This document shows positions 8,440 through 15,202 of a stretch of DNA of 38,738 bases, piece after piece. This DNA comes from Aneurinibacillus danicus (GTDB lineage Bacteria > Bacillota > Bacilli > Aneurinibacillales > Aneurinibacillaceae). The position numbers and the translations under genes were made by a program. Numbering within the stretch: the first letter of the stretch is position 1; every line of letters begins with the position of its first letter. The notes below the pieces were generated by a model, which made no database searches, was not told the DNA's origin, and saw nothing but the letters and a program-made list of their open reading frames with translations. Location of the stretch: the NCBI RefSeq assembly GCF_007991215.1, contig NZ_BJXX01000151.1, positions 1 through 38,738 of the forward strand, given 5' to 3'.

Positions 8440-8976
8440 TCAATGAGAACGTTCGCTCATACCAACAAGAGACGTTACCGCATCAAAGAGCGAATCGAAG
8501 ATGTAGTCCGGTTGCGGGGTCTTACCCTTTAGCTCTTCCTTACCAATATACACCGTTTTTAATCCGGCCCGGTGCCCTGCCTGAATATCCGTATAGAAAT
8601 CTCCGACCATGTAGCTTCTGCTCGTATCAATATTGTGTCGGCGGACCAGCTCAAGAATCATGCCAGGTTCCGGTTTACGGCAGGCACAGCCTTCCTTCGG
8701 TTTGTGCGTGCAGGCGACAATTTCGGTCAGCATGCCACCCGCCTCAGCAATTCTCTCATTCATATGCCTGTGGATTTCGTCCAACGCTTCCTGTTTCATA
8801 AATCCGAGTCCGACCCCTCCCTGATTCGTTACGACAAATACCTGGTAGTCGTGCTCACGGAGCATACGTATTGCATCCAGCGCCCCGGGAATAAAAGCAA
8901 ACTGACCTACATGGTTAATCGGATGCGGATTTTCATTTATAACTCCGTCACGATCGAGAAAGAATGCTTTTGGCAT
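8440..8976 (-). CDS. HAD-family histidinol/heptose-bisphosphate phosphatase-like (GmhB type)
   Basis: A 178-residue HAD hydrolase of the GmhB/HisB-N subgroup. Motif I is LDRDGVINE (Asp8 nucleophile, Asp10 acid), motif II Thr50-Asn51 (VVTNQGG), Lys101 in RKPEP, and motif IV MVGDFYTD (Asp126, Asp130). The zinc site of this subgroup is present as Cys89, His91, Cys97 and Cys99. Family members remove a phosphate from heptose 1,7-bisphosphates or histidinol phosphate; in a Gram-positive, S-layer or wall glycan heptose synthesis is a plausible context, but no partner genes are here. ATG at 8976 is preferred because AAGGAGG sits 8-9 bases before it; the upstream GTG at 8985 lies within that site. Confidence 0.88.
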   Translation of the reverse strand: MPKAFFLDRDGVINENPHPINHVGQFAFIPGALDAIRMLREHDYQVFVVTNQGGVGLGFMKQEALDEIHRHMNERIAEAGGMLTEIVACTHKPKEGCACRKPEPGMILELVRRHNIDTSRSYMVGDFYTDIQAGHRAGLKTVYIGKEELKGKTPQPDYIFDSLFDAVTSLVGMSERSH

Positions 8977-9081
8977 AATCTTCACCTCCTTAAACCCGGT
9001 TATTAAAGATACAAACCTCCTAAAAGAGCTACAAAAAATTCAAAATTATTATTCTGGTATACCTTTCCTTTCCTTACCTTG

Positions 9082-9090
9082 TGCTATAAT
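9082..9090 (+). promoter_or_regulatory. Extended -10 promoter
   Basis: TGCTATAAT is an extended -10 element about 55 bases upstream of the 84-residue gene. No good -35 hexamer is visible, which is usual for extended -10 promoters. Confidence 0.5.
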
Positions 9091-9145
9091 AAACATAACA
9101 GCCGGGTGGGACGCACAATCATTTTTGCGAAAGGGGCTATCTGCC

Positions 9146-9400
9146 ATGGAAAACAAGTACATCTGTCAATGTGGTATGTATACGTATCATTGCGAATGTT
9201 TACCTTCAACGCACTCCCCTTATTATGACGACCTGCTTCACCGCCTCAATCATGCACAGGAAGCTATCATCGGCGAAGATGACATCACTACTGTGCTCCG
9301 CCTGATGCCCAAAGGCAAAGAAACACGCCTGGTACTGCATCCTGTACAAAACGGCTTTTATTCCGCCCAGTTCGTACGCGATTCCATCTTACACAAATAG
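9146..9400 (+). CDS. Small hypothetical protein with N-terminal cysteine motif (84 aa)
   Basis: The start at 9146 is supported by AAAGGGG nine bases upstream; a TTG at 9125 lies before that site. The N-terminus (MENKYICQCGMYTYHCECLP) has four cysteines as CxC...CxC, which could bind a metal ion. The rest is a small alpha/beta domain (TRLVLHPVQNGFYSAQFVRD). I do not recognise the family. It is a single gene on the plus strand with its own promoter and terminator. Confidence 0.65.
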   Translation: MENKYICQCGMYTYHCECLPSTHSPYYDDLLHRLNHAQEAIIGEDDITTVLRLMPKGKETRLVLHPVQNGFYSAQFVRDSILHK

Positions 9401-9408
9401 CACAAACA

Positions 9409-9430
9409 AGCCCGGAACCTGCGCCGGGCT
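9409..9430 (+). terminator. Terminator after the 84-residue gene
   Basis: AGCCCGG / CCGGGCT with an eight-base loop, followed by CTTCTTT on the plus strand. Confidence 0.75.
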
Positions 9431-9499
9431 CTTCTTTATATTGTTTCGCTTTCCACTGTCTTCTATCCTTCTATATCCTCTCTTGCTTGAACTGAAAAA

Positions 9500-9524
9500 G
9501 CCGTTCCGATACATTCGGAACGGC
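9500..9524 (-). terminator. Terminator after the CoA-transferase gene
   Basis: GCCGTTCCGA / TCGGAACGGC, a 10-bp stem with a five-base loop, followed on the minus strand by TTTTTC. It lies 10 bases beyond the stop codon. Confidence 0.88.
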
Positions 9525-9534
9525 ACGTATAGGA

Positions 9535-10827
9535 TTAGTATAACAAACCGAATTTTTTCGCCTCAAATTTGAGTTCTTCTCGGAACTTGGGATGAGCAAT
9601 CGCCAGCAGCTCTTTCGTACGCTGGGCGATACTCTTGCCGCGCAGCGACGCGACACCGTATTCCGTCACGATATGGTCGACATCGTTCTTCGATGTGGTG
9701 ACCGCAGAGCCAATCGTTAGCTGTGGGCGAATGCGTGAGATTGATTCGTCACGCGTTGTGGAATGAAGACAGATGAAGCCTTTACCATTCTTGGCAAAAC
9801 GCGCCCCCCGCGCGAAATCAGCCTGACCGCCGCTCGAGCTGTAATAACGTCCGGCAATCGTCTCCGATGCGCACTGTCCCATAAAGTCTACCTCAGTCGT
9901 GGCATTGATGGAAATGATGTTGTCTTCCCGCGCAATAATCCGCGGATCATTGACATAATCGACCGGCAGCATTTCTACGCCCGCATTCTCATCAATAAAA
10001 TCATACAACTTCTTCGATCCGAGCGCGAACGTGCCGACAATTTTGCCCACGTGAGTTTTCTTCTCGATACCGTTGACAATACCTTTCTCTGCCAGATCAA
10101 CTATACCGTCTGTTAATAGCTCCGTATGAATACCTAAATTTTTATGGTTCTGCAAAAAGCCAATGATCGCATTCGGAATGGCGCCAATCCCTACCTGCAG
10201 TGTCGCTCCGTTCTGAATACGCTCCACAACATGCGATGCGATGCGGCGGTCAATGTCCGTAATCTGCGGCTCTCTGACTTCATGCAGCGGATAGTCTACT
10301 TCAATATACCCCTGTATCTGGCTGATGTGTACTTGGTTGGCTCCAAACGTGCGTGGCATATTCGGATTCACTTCAAGGAAAAACGGCACTTTGCCAATAA
10401 AAGATGCAACATAATCAGCCTGCGTGCCAAGTGAGAAATAGCCGTGTTCATCCATCGGTGACGCTGCGGCCAGAATCAGAGATGCTTTGGTTGTCTCCCG
10501 AAGCAGGCGCGGCACCTCATGAAAATGATTGGGAACAAGATCGCATTCACCTGCAAGAAACGCTTTGCGTGATGCCCCGCTTAAAAAGTATGCGACATGG
10601 CGAAGATGATTGCCAAATTTACCATGAATGTAGTCGCGTTCTTTTAATGCGTGCATCTGATGAATACGCACACCGGTCCAGCGCTCCGCATGTTTCTCGA
10701 TGGTGTCCAGCAGCACGACCGGCTCGCCGTTGGCCAGCGGAACGATCAAATCGTCTTCGTTATGAATATAATTCAGTACATCTTCCGGCGCCTTGCGCTT
10801 GTTCTCCACATCAATTAATTGACTCAT
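9535..10827 (-). CDS. Acetyl-CoA hydrolase/4-hydroxybutyrate CoA-transferase family protein
   Basis: A 430-residue family I-type CoA transferase/hydrolase with the usual two halves: an N-terminal domain (to about 185) and a C-terminal domain containing QVGIGAIPNAI and GIHTELLTDG. Glu236 in GIHTE is the expected covalent Glu by comparison with 4-hydroxybutyrate CoA-transferase, recalled from memory. It would move CoA between short-chain acyl groups such as acetyl, propionyl or butyryl and a carboxylic acid, or hydrolyse acyl-CoA. Length matches the AbfT-like subgroup rather than the longer AarC/Cat1 group. It is a single minus-strand gene with its own terminator. Confidence 0.85.
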   Translation of the reverse strand: MSQLIDVENKRKAPEDVLNYIHNEDDLIVPLANGEPVVLLDTIEKHAERWTGVRIHQMHALKERDYIHGKFGNHLRHVAYFLSGASRKAFLAGECDLVPNHFHEVPRLLRETTKASLILAAASPMDEHGYFSLGTQADYVASFIGKVPFFLEVNPNMPRTFGANQVHISQIQGYIEVDYPLHEVREPQITDIDRRIASHVVERIQNGATLQVGIGAIPNAIIGFLQNHKNLGIHTELLTDGIVDLAEKGIVNGIEKKTHVGKIVGTFALGSKKLYDFIDENAGVEMLPVDYVNDPRIIAREDNIISINATTEVDFMGQCASETIAGRYYSSSGGQADFARGARFAKNGKGFICLHSTTRDESISRIRPQLTIGSAVTTSKNDVDHIVTEYGVASLRGKSIAQRTKELLAIAHPKFREELKFEAKKFGLLY

Positions 10828-10921
10828 TCATCAGACCTCCGATTTGTATTGCCTTTCCCTTATTCATCATAAATGCCAAAAATTCCGGGAGCAAGTGATA
10901 AAACTGTTAAAAATAAATTAA

Positions 10922-10954
10922 AAAGCCCACCCTATACCATGCAGGGTGGACTTT
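10922..10954 (-). terminator. Terminator after speD
   Basis: AAAGCCCACCCT / AGGGTGGACTTT forms a 12-bp stem with one non-Watson-Crick pair. The minus strand continues with TTTTTAATTT. It lies about 22 bases past the speD stop. Confidence 0.85.
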
Positions 10955-10975
10955 CGGTTGCCCAATTATTCGCTT

Positions 10976-11377
10976 CTATGCGTTTTGTTTTTGTTTCATA
11001 ATATCTGATTCTACAACGTCCATCTCGCCTACGCCACGAATCAACTTCCGGGCATATATCTTCTCCGGTTGCAGAACCTTTACTATATATTCGATAGCTA
11101 GTTCCGGATCGACCGTCTCTCCGCATGTATAGCAGTCAATCGCGGCAAATCCTCTTTCAGGGTACGTATGAATGGAAATATGGCTTTCCGATAACAGAAC
11201 CAGTACTGTTGCACCCTGCGGCTCAAATTGTTTCGCCTGTACAGACAAAACTGTCGCACCGCAAGCTTCCGCAGCTTCTACCATATGATGCTGCAGAAAT
11301 TCCGCACTGTTCAATTTCTCAAAATCAACACCCCAAGTATCAATCGCAACATGTCTTCCGAAAGTAGAGTATTCCAC
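10976..11377 (-). CDS. speD: S-adenosylmethionine decarboxylase proenzyme
   Basis: A 133-residue class 1B (SpeH-type) AdoMet decarboxylase. The proenzyme cuts itself in LLSESHISIHTYPERG, between Glu64 and Ser65, making the pyruvoyl group from Ser65. His70 and the cysteines in AIDCYTCG are the other conserved active-site residues. The product, decarboxylated AdoMet, supplies aminopropyl groups for spermidine. GTG at 11377 is the start: AGGAGGGGGG lies directly upstream at usual spacing, and the N-terminus then reads VEYSTFGRHVAIDTWG, as in the family. The frame is open further upstream to a TTG at 11413, but that lies before the ribosome binding site. No spermidine synthase gene is nearby. Confidence 0.95.
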   Translation of the reverse strand: MEYSTFGRHVAIDTWGVDFEKLNSAEFLQHHMVEAAEACGATVLSVQAKQFEPQGATVLVLLSESHISIHTYPERGFAAIDCYTCGETVDPELAIEYIVKVLQPEKIYARKLIRGVGEMDVVESDIMKQKQNA

Positions 11378-11569
11378 TTTTCGGTTCCCCCCTCCTAGCA
11401 ATTTTATGTTCAAAAATTCTCGCTAGGACCTACGTCATTCACTTTATTCCGAGGAGAAACTTCCTTGAGTGAATCCTGGTTCCTAATTTTGTTCACAACA
11501 AGGAATATAGCATGTTTCTACAAATTATGCAACAAAGTCTTGCTATTTCTTGGGGAGCTTTCGGCTGCA

Positions 11570-12157
11570 TTATGCTTCTAACACAAACAATTGATGAGAG
11601 AGTGAGGCGAGCTGTCTATCTATTTCTTCCGTCGGCAATTGACTCACCTGGTGCCTGTTGCGCAAATCAAGCAACTGATCAATATAGACCCGAAGCCAGG
11701 CAATCTGATCTTCGACGCCCTGCGCCTCGTACAAGCGTTGTAAATCTCCGACGGTGTCGCGGTACTCGAAGACAAGTGTTTGGCTGTCACCTTTCTGCTC
11801 GATGATTTTCATCACTTTGCCTTCACTGTAGTGGTAAATCATCGTGTAGGTTGGATACATACGGTGGACGACCGCGGTGCCTTTAAAGCGGCGTACGGCC
11901 TGCCGCATATGATTGGCCAGCCTGGCGTCTCGGATCGTATATCCGCCTTCAAATGTATACAGGTTGCCAACCAGTTTAAAGGAAAGCGGAATCTCCTCTT
12001 CCCTGTCAAACAACACGATTTCTTTCTCGCCATTGTCATACACTCGAACTTCTGTGTTAAATTCACCGCGCTGAAACATTTCGATAAACGACTGCATTTG
12101 CCATGTGTTTAACTCAAGGACAAGTTTCTTGTATTCGGTGGCTACTCGTTGAGCCAT
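11570..12157 (-). CDS. Hypothetical protein (195 aa)
   Basis: A soluble 195-residue protein, beginning MAQRVATEYKKLVLELNTWQ, that I do not recognise. The first 120 residues are rich in beta-strand patterns and aromatic residues (VYDNGEKEIVLFDREEEIPL; RMYPTYTMIYHYSEGKVMKI), and the last 60 look helical. No cysteines, signal peptide or membrane segment. ATG at 12157 is chosen, since GGAGAG lies six bases upstream; the frame opens earlier at a GTG at 12190 that lacks a site. It is on the same strand as hom upstream and speD downstream, with about 200-base gaps, and is probably its own unit. Confidence 0.75.
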   Translation of the reverse strand: MAQRVATEYKKLVLELNTWQMQSFIEMFQRGEFNTEVRVYDNGEKEIVLFDREEEIPLSFKLVGNLYTFEGGYTIRDARLANHMRQAVRRFKGTAVVHRMYPTYTMIYHYSEGKVMKIIEQKGDSQTLVFEYRDTVGDLQRLYEAQGVEDQIAWLRVYIDQLLDLRNRHQVSQLPTEEIDRQLASLSHQLFVLEA

Positions 12158-12373
12158 ACAAATCTCTCCCATACATTTTTTCCTGCTCACATTTATTATA
12201 CCGAAAAGCCATAACCATTCTCCAATCGCCTATACCATAGAAATAGAGAGATTTATAAAGAAACTAGCAGATAATCTCAATAAATGACAATTGATTCTTA
12301 CTCACATCCGTTATATTATGAAAAATTACATTTTTCTTTGTCCATCCCCCATGAATCGACACATTTTTTGTTT

Positions 12374-13690
12374 TTACAGATGAAACGTCACATCAGCTTC
12401 GCGGGAAGCGGCAGCCAGGCTGTCGTCCAACACGGCCCGCAGGCGGAGATCCGCGTTCAGATGATCGGCAAATGCTTGAAGTACATGCGTATCCGCGCCG
12501 CTAAGAATAGCCGCGACATGGACGCTCTGCTCGCTTTCGAGCGTATCCACACTATGCAAAAAACCTGCCTCGCTTGACAGAAATGACAGCAGGCGGAATT
12601 TCGCCGGGTCACCGGCCTGCTTGGATAAAGTGAAGAGTGCGGCGCGCGCTTCCGCAGCTTCTGTCCACTCCTCGGCATTCCCGCTATCTTCCTGCGCCGC
12701 GTACGTCTCCCGATCGGGCGTAAACGTATTGCCGCGCACTGCATTCAGTATATCTTCCACGATTGCGCTACCGGTCGGCAGCGCGCCGGCGCCCTTCCCG
12801 GTAAACAGCAAATCTCCCACTACATCGCCGGTGACAAACACGGCGTTGAATTCATTTTTCACCCCGGCCAACGGATGACTGTACGGTACAAGCGTCGGCA
12901 CGACGCGCAGCCCGTATGCGGCTCCTCTGCGTTCCGCCGCCGCCAGCAGCTTAATCCGGTATCCTAGTTTTCCGTACAATTCAATTTCTTCAGTTCTCAC
13001 GGATGTAATGCCCGTACGCTCGCTTGTCAGTGCCTGCATATGCCCGCCGAAGCAAAGGTGAGCGATAATCTGAATTTTGTTGAACGCATCATACCCCTCT
13101 ACGTCGGCCGTCGGATCTGCCTCGGCAAACCCGAGGTCCTGCGCCTGCCGCAATGCTTCCTCATACGATAACCCTTCCTCTTCCATCTTAGTCAAAATAT
13201 AATTGGTTGTACCGTTCAATATGCCAAAGACACGTGTCACACGATTTGCATTTAACTGTTGGCTCAGCGTATTGAGGATCGGAATACCGCCGCCCACGCT
13301 TGCCTCATACAATAAGGAGACGTTCTGTTCCTCGGCCAGTTGATGCAGATGCCGTCCATATGCCGCCAGCATTTCTTTATTTGCCGATACCACGTGGCAT
13401 TTACGTCTAATGGCTTCCTCAATAAACCCAAGCGTCGGATCCAAACCGCCCATCGCATCAATCACAATATCTGGCTCCCTGTGCCAAATCGCCTCAATCT
13501 CTGTCGTTAACAGGCTTTGGTTCACTTCAATTTTGCGGGGCTTCTGCAAATCGCGCACCAGAATACCGACCACTTCAAAGCGGGCGCCTGTTTGCTTGCG
13601 AATCCTCTCCGCATGTGTATGTAAAATTGCCATGACTCCGGAACCGACCGTCCCTAATCCAAGCAATGCAATCTTCCACGTCTTCATCAT
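12374..13690 (-). CDS. hom: Homoserine dehydrogenase
   Basis: A 438-residue NAD(P)-dependent homoserine dehydrogenase, which reduces aspartate semialdehyde to homoserine for methionine and threonine. The Rossmann domain starts KIALLGLGTVGSGV (about 5-19). The catalytic domain carries GILNGTTNYILTKMEEEG and GAGALPTGSAIVEDIL. A C-terminal region (about 355-438) has the length of the usual ACT regulatory domain but a poorly conserved sequence. GGGAGGGG lies before two adjacent ATGs at 13690 and 13687. The open frame continues to 13789, but that extension is riboswitch and terminator RNA, not protein. thrB and thrC do not follow, so hom is alone here and is tied to methionine supply through the riboswitch. 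Confidence 0.93.
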   Translation of the reverse strand: MMKTWKIALLGLGTVGSGVMAILHTHAERIRKQTGARFEVVGILVRDLQKPRKIEVNQSLLTTEIEAIWHREPDIVIDAMGGLDPTLGFIEEAIRRKCHVVSANKEMLAAYGRHLHQLAEEQNVSLLYEASVGGGIPILNTLSQQLNANRVTRVFGILNGTTNYILTKMEEEGLSYEEALRQAQDLGFAEADPTADVEGYDAFNKIQIIAHLCFGGHMQALTSERTGITSVRTEEIELYGKLGYRIKLLAAAERRGAAYGLRVVPTLVPYSHPLAGVKNEFNAVFVTGDVVGDLLFTGKGAGALPTGSAIVEDILNAVRGNTFTPDRETYAAQEDSGNAEEWTEAAEARAALFTLSKQAGDPAKFRLLSFLSSEAGFLHSVDTLESEQSVHVAAILSGADTHVLQAFADHLNADLRLRAVLDDSLAAASREADVTFHL

Positions 13691-13721
13691 CCAATCCCCT
13701 CCCAAAATATCCTTACGAAAA

Positions 13722-13749
13722 ATAAAAAACCCTCTTCCGGAGAAGAGGG
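13722..13749 (-). terminator. Riboswitch-controlled terminator of hom
   Basis: CCCTCTTC-CGGA-GAAGAGGG on the plus strand, an 8-bp perfect stem. On the minus strand it is followed by a run of T (GTTTTTTATTTTT). It lies between the SAM-I aptamer and the hom start, so it is the expression platform. Confidence 0.9.
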
Positions 13750-13774
13750 TCGGCTGTATAACGCACCAGGTCCT

Positions 13775-13886
13775 CCTCTCATCTGCCAAAGCGCCTGCGC
13801 TTTGATGGAATTAGCACCTTTCAGGCAATGCCTGCGGTTGCTGAGGCTTCATCGGGCCATATCCCTCCACCTCTCTGGATAAGAGT
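13775..13886 (-). promoter_or_regulatory. SAM-I (S-box) riboswitch aptamer upstream of hom
   Basis: Read on the minus strand, the element has the S-box blocks in order: CTTATCCAGAGAGGTGGAGG (P1/P2 entry), GGCCCGATGAAGCC, CAGCAACC, then AAGGTGCTAATTCCATC, a variable P4 hairpin (AAAGCGCAGGCGCTTT), and GGCAGATGAGAGGAGG closing P1. High S-adenosylmethionine would stabilise P1 and the terminator and stop transcription of hom. This is an established riboswitch class; its placement before a lone hom is a known arrangement in Bacillales. Confidence 0.96.
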
Positions 13887-13984
13887 TTTATGATTTCGTA
13901 TGCAATTTATTTGATTTGAAAACTATCGTACCGTGTTTTGTCAGAAATGTCAAATCCGGACGCACATCCGGCGCTTCTGTTGGG

Positions 13985-14851
13985 CTACTTAAACCAGGCC
14001 AGAATCTGATCGATCAGGTTCTTCAAAAACAGTAAAATCTCCTGCACAAGCGATTTAGCTTCCGGATTGTTATTCAGGAAGTCCTGCACCTGTCCCTTGT
14101 AGCTTGAGATTTGATCCAGCGTTTTGTTCCAGTCAATATTCAGGTTCTGAATTTTACGCAGAATGCTGACAAGCGATTCAATCTCCGCATCCGACAGCTG
14201 CAGTCCCATCTGGTCCGCCACGTTGCGAATCATCTCGCGCAGCTGGTCATCCGACAGGTTGCTCGTCTGTTTGGCCAGCTCCGCTTTCAAGCGGGTCAAA
14301 AGCTCGGCCGCTTTCTCCTTATCGCCAATCGTTTCTCCAATCTTCGCGGTCGTTACCATCTCTTCGTTAGCGACTTTCTTCTGGTTCTCGTCGATTTTCT
14401 CGCCGGTCACTGTCTCATACGCCTTCATGATCCCCGTCAACGCAGCCGTGCCGGACACTGGAGACGGCGCGTCGATTTTCACCGTCGCGTCCTTGACTCC
14501 CGCGGTCGCCAGCGCATTCTCATACATGGCTTTGCTAACCCAGGTGATGTTGTTTGTCTCTACAGTAATCCCTTTACCCGGCTCGGCAATTTGGATCATC
14601 GCCGACGAGAGGGCGCGACTGCCGATGACGCTTTTATTCAATAGACCGTCAAGGTATTTATGTTCTTCCTGATTCGTTACGGTAATCTCCTGCGCTCCGC
14701 TTGGCGCGTTAAACCGGTTCTGGATTTGTTCTTTCTGCGCCGGTTTCAAATCCTGGCCGTATGTAACAATCGTGTCGCCAGGCGCCGCATCCGCAAACGC
14801 GGTCGCGGTCGATAGAAGAAAAAGAAGCAGGGCTAAAAACAGCTTCCGCAC
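13985..14851 (-). CDS. DUF1002 family secreted protein, YpuA-like
   Basis: A 288-residue protein with an N-terminal signal peptide (VRKLFLALLLFLLSTATAFA, cleavage likely after AFA-DA), so it is exported. The body fits DUF1002 (YpuA of B. subtilis): GDTIVTYGQDLKPAQK near the mature start, ITVTNQEEHKYL, and a helical C-terminal half (IRNVADQMGLQLSDAEIESL). Function is unknown in the family. GTG at 14851 is preferred over GTG at 14860, because GGAGAGGAG then has about eight bases of spacing. An extended -10 promoter lies about 45 bases upstream. Confidence 0.85.
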   Translation of the reverse strand: MRKLFLALLLFLLSTATAFADAAPGDTIVTYGQDLKPAQKEQIQNRFNAPSGAQEITVTNQEEHKYLDGLLNKSVIGSRALSSAMIQIAEPGKGITVETNNITWVSKAMYENALATAGVKDATVKIDAPSPVSGTAALTGIMKAYETVTGEKIDENQKKVANEEMVTTAKIGETIGDKEKAAELLTRLKAELAKQTSNLSDDQLREMIRNVADQMGLQLSDAEIESLVSILRKIQNLNIDWNKTLDQISSYKGQVQDFLNNNPEAKSLVQEILLFLKNLIDQILAWFK

Positions 14852-14892
14852 TTCCGTCACTCCTCTCCAATATAAAGATAGCTTGCTCCCTG

Positions 14893-14901
14893 ATTATAGC
14901 A
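14893..14901 (-). promoter_or_regulatory. Extended -10 promoter of the ypuA-like gene
   Basis: On the minus strand the sequence reads TGCTATAAT, an extended -10. It is the same nonamer as upstream of the 84-residue gene at 9082-9090. Confidence 0.5.
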
Positions 14902-14922
14902 CAGCATACGTTACGTTGCCGC

Positions 14923-14994
14923 CTATAATTCCCTCTCCGGAACTTCAATCACTTTTTCCGGCGGGATGCTCGTTTGGTTGCAGATATACTCCAT
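14923..14994 (-). CDS. Possible 23-residue peptide
   Basis: AAGGAGG directly abuts an ATG opening MEYICNQTSIPPEKVIEVPE and ending REL. The peptide looks protein-like, but the ribosome binding site has no spacing and the stop lies upstream of the probable ypuA promoter. It may be the tail of a lost gene or a chance frame. The rest of the 14860-15155 gap shows only the ypuA promoter and the clpE terminator. Confidence 0.2.
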   Translation of the reverse strand: MEYICNQTSIPPEKVIEVPEREL

Positions 14995-15154
14995 CCTCCT
15001 TCGATTGTCGCTTGCAGCTTCTCCAACCTACTTGTACTTACGGTGAAAATGAAGAAAAGGTTGCACAGCTTTTCCATAATTTTTTTATGTCATTTTCATT
15101 CTTCCGTGAATCTCATTTCCGCTTTCTCTCTTTCTTTATTTCAGGATTTTCACA

Positions 15155-15193
15155 GAAAAAAGCGAAGAAGCACGACCCAGCGCTTCTCCGCTT
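15155..15193 (-). terminator. Terminator after clpE
   Basis: AAGCG.AGAAGC / GCTTCT.CGCTT (one mismatch) with a ten-base loop, followed on the minus strand by TTTTTTCTG. It lies just past the clpE stop at 15203. Confidence 0.85.
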
Positions 15194-15202
15194 TCGCTTA
15201 TA

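Noticed and set aside
13691-13789. N-terminal extension of hom
   Set aside because: It translates the riboswitch 3' part and the terminator; a strong ribosome binding site precedes ATG 13690.
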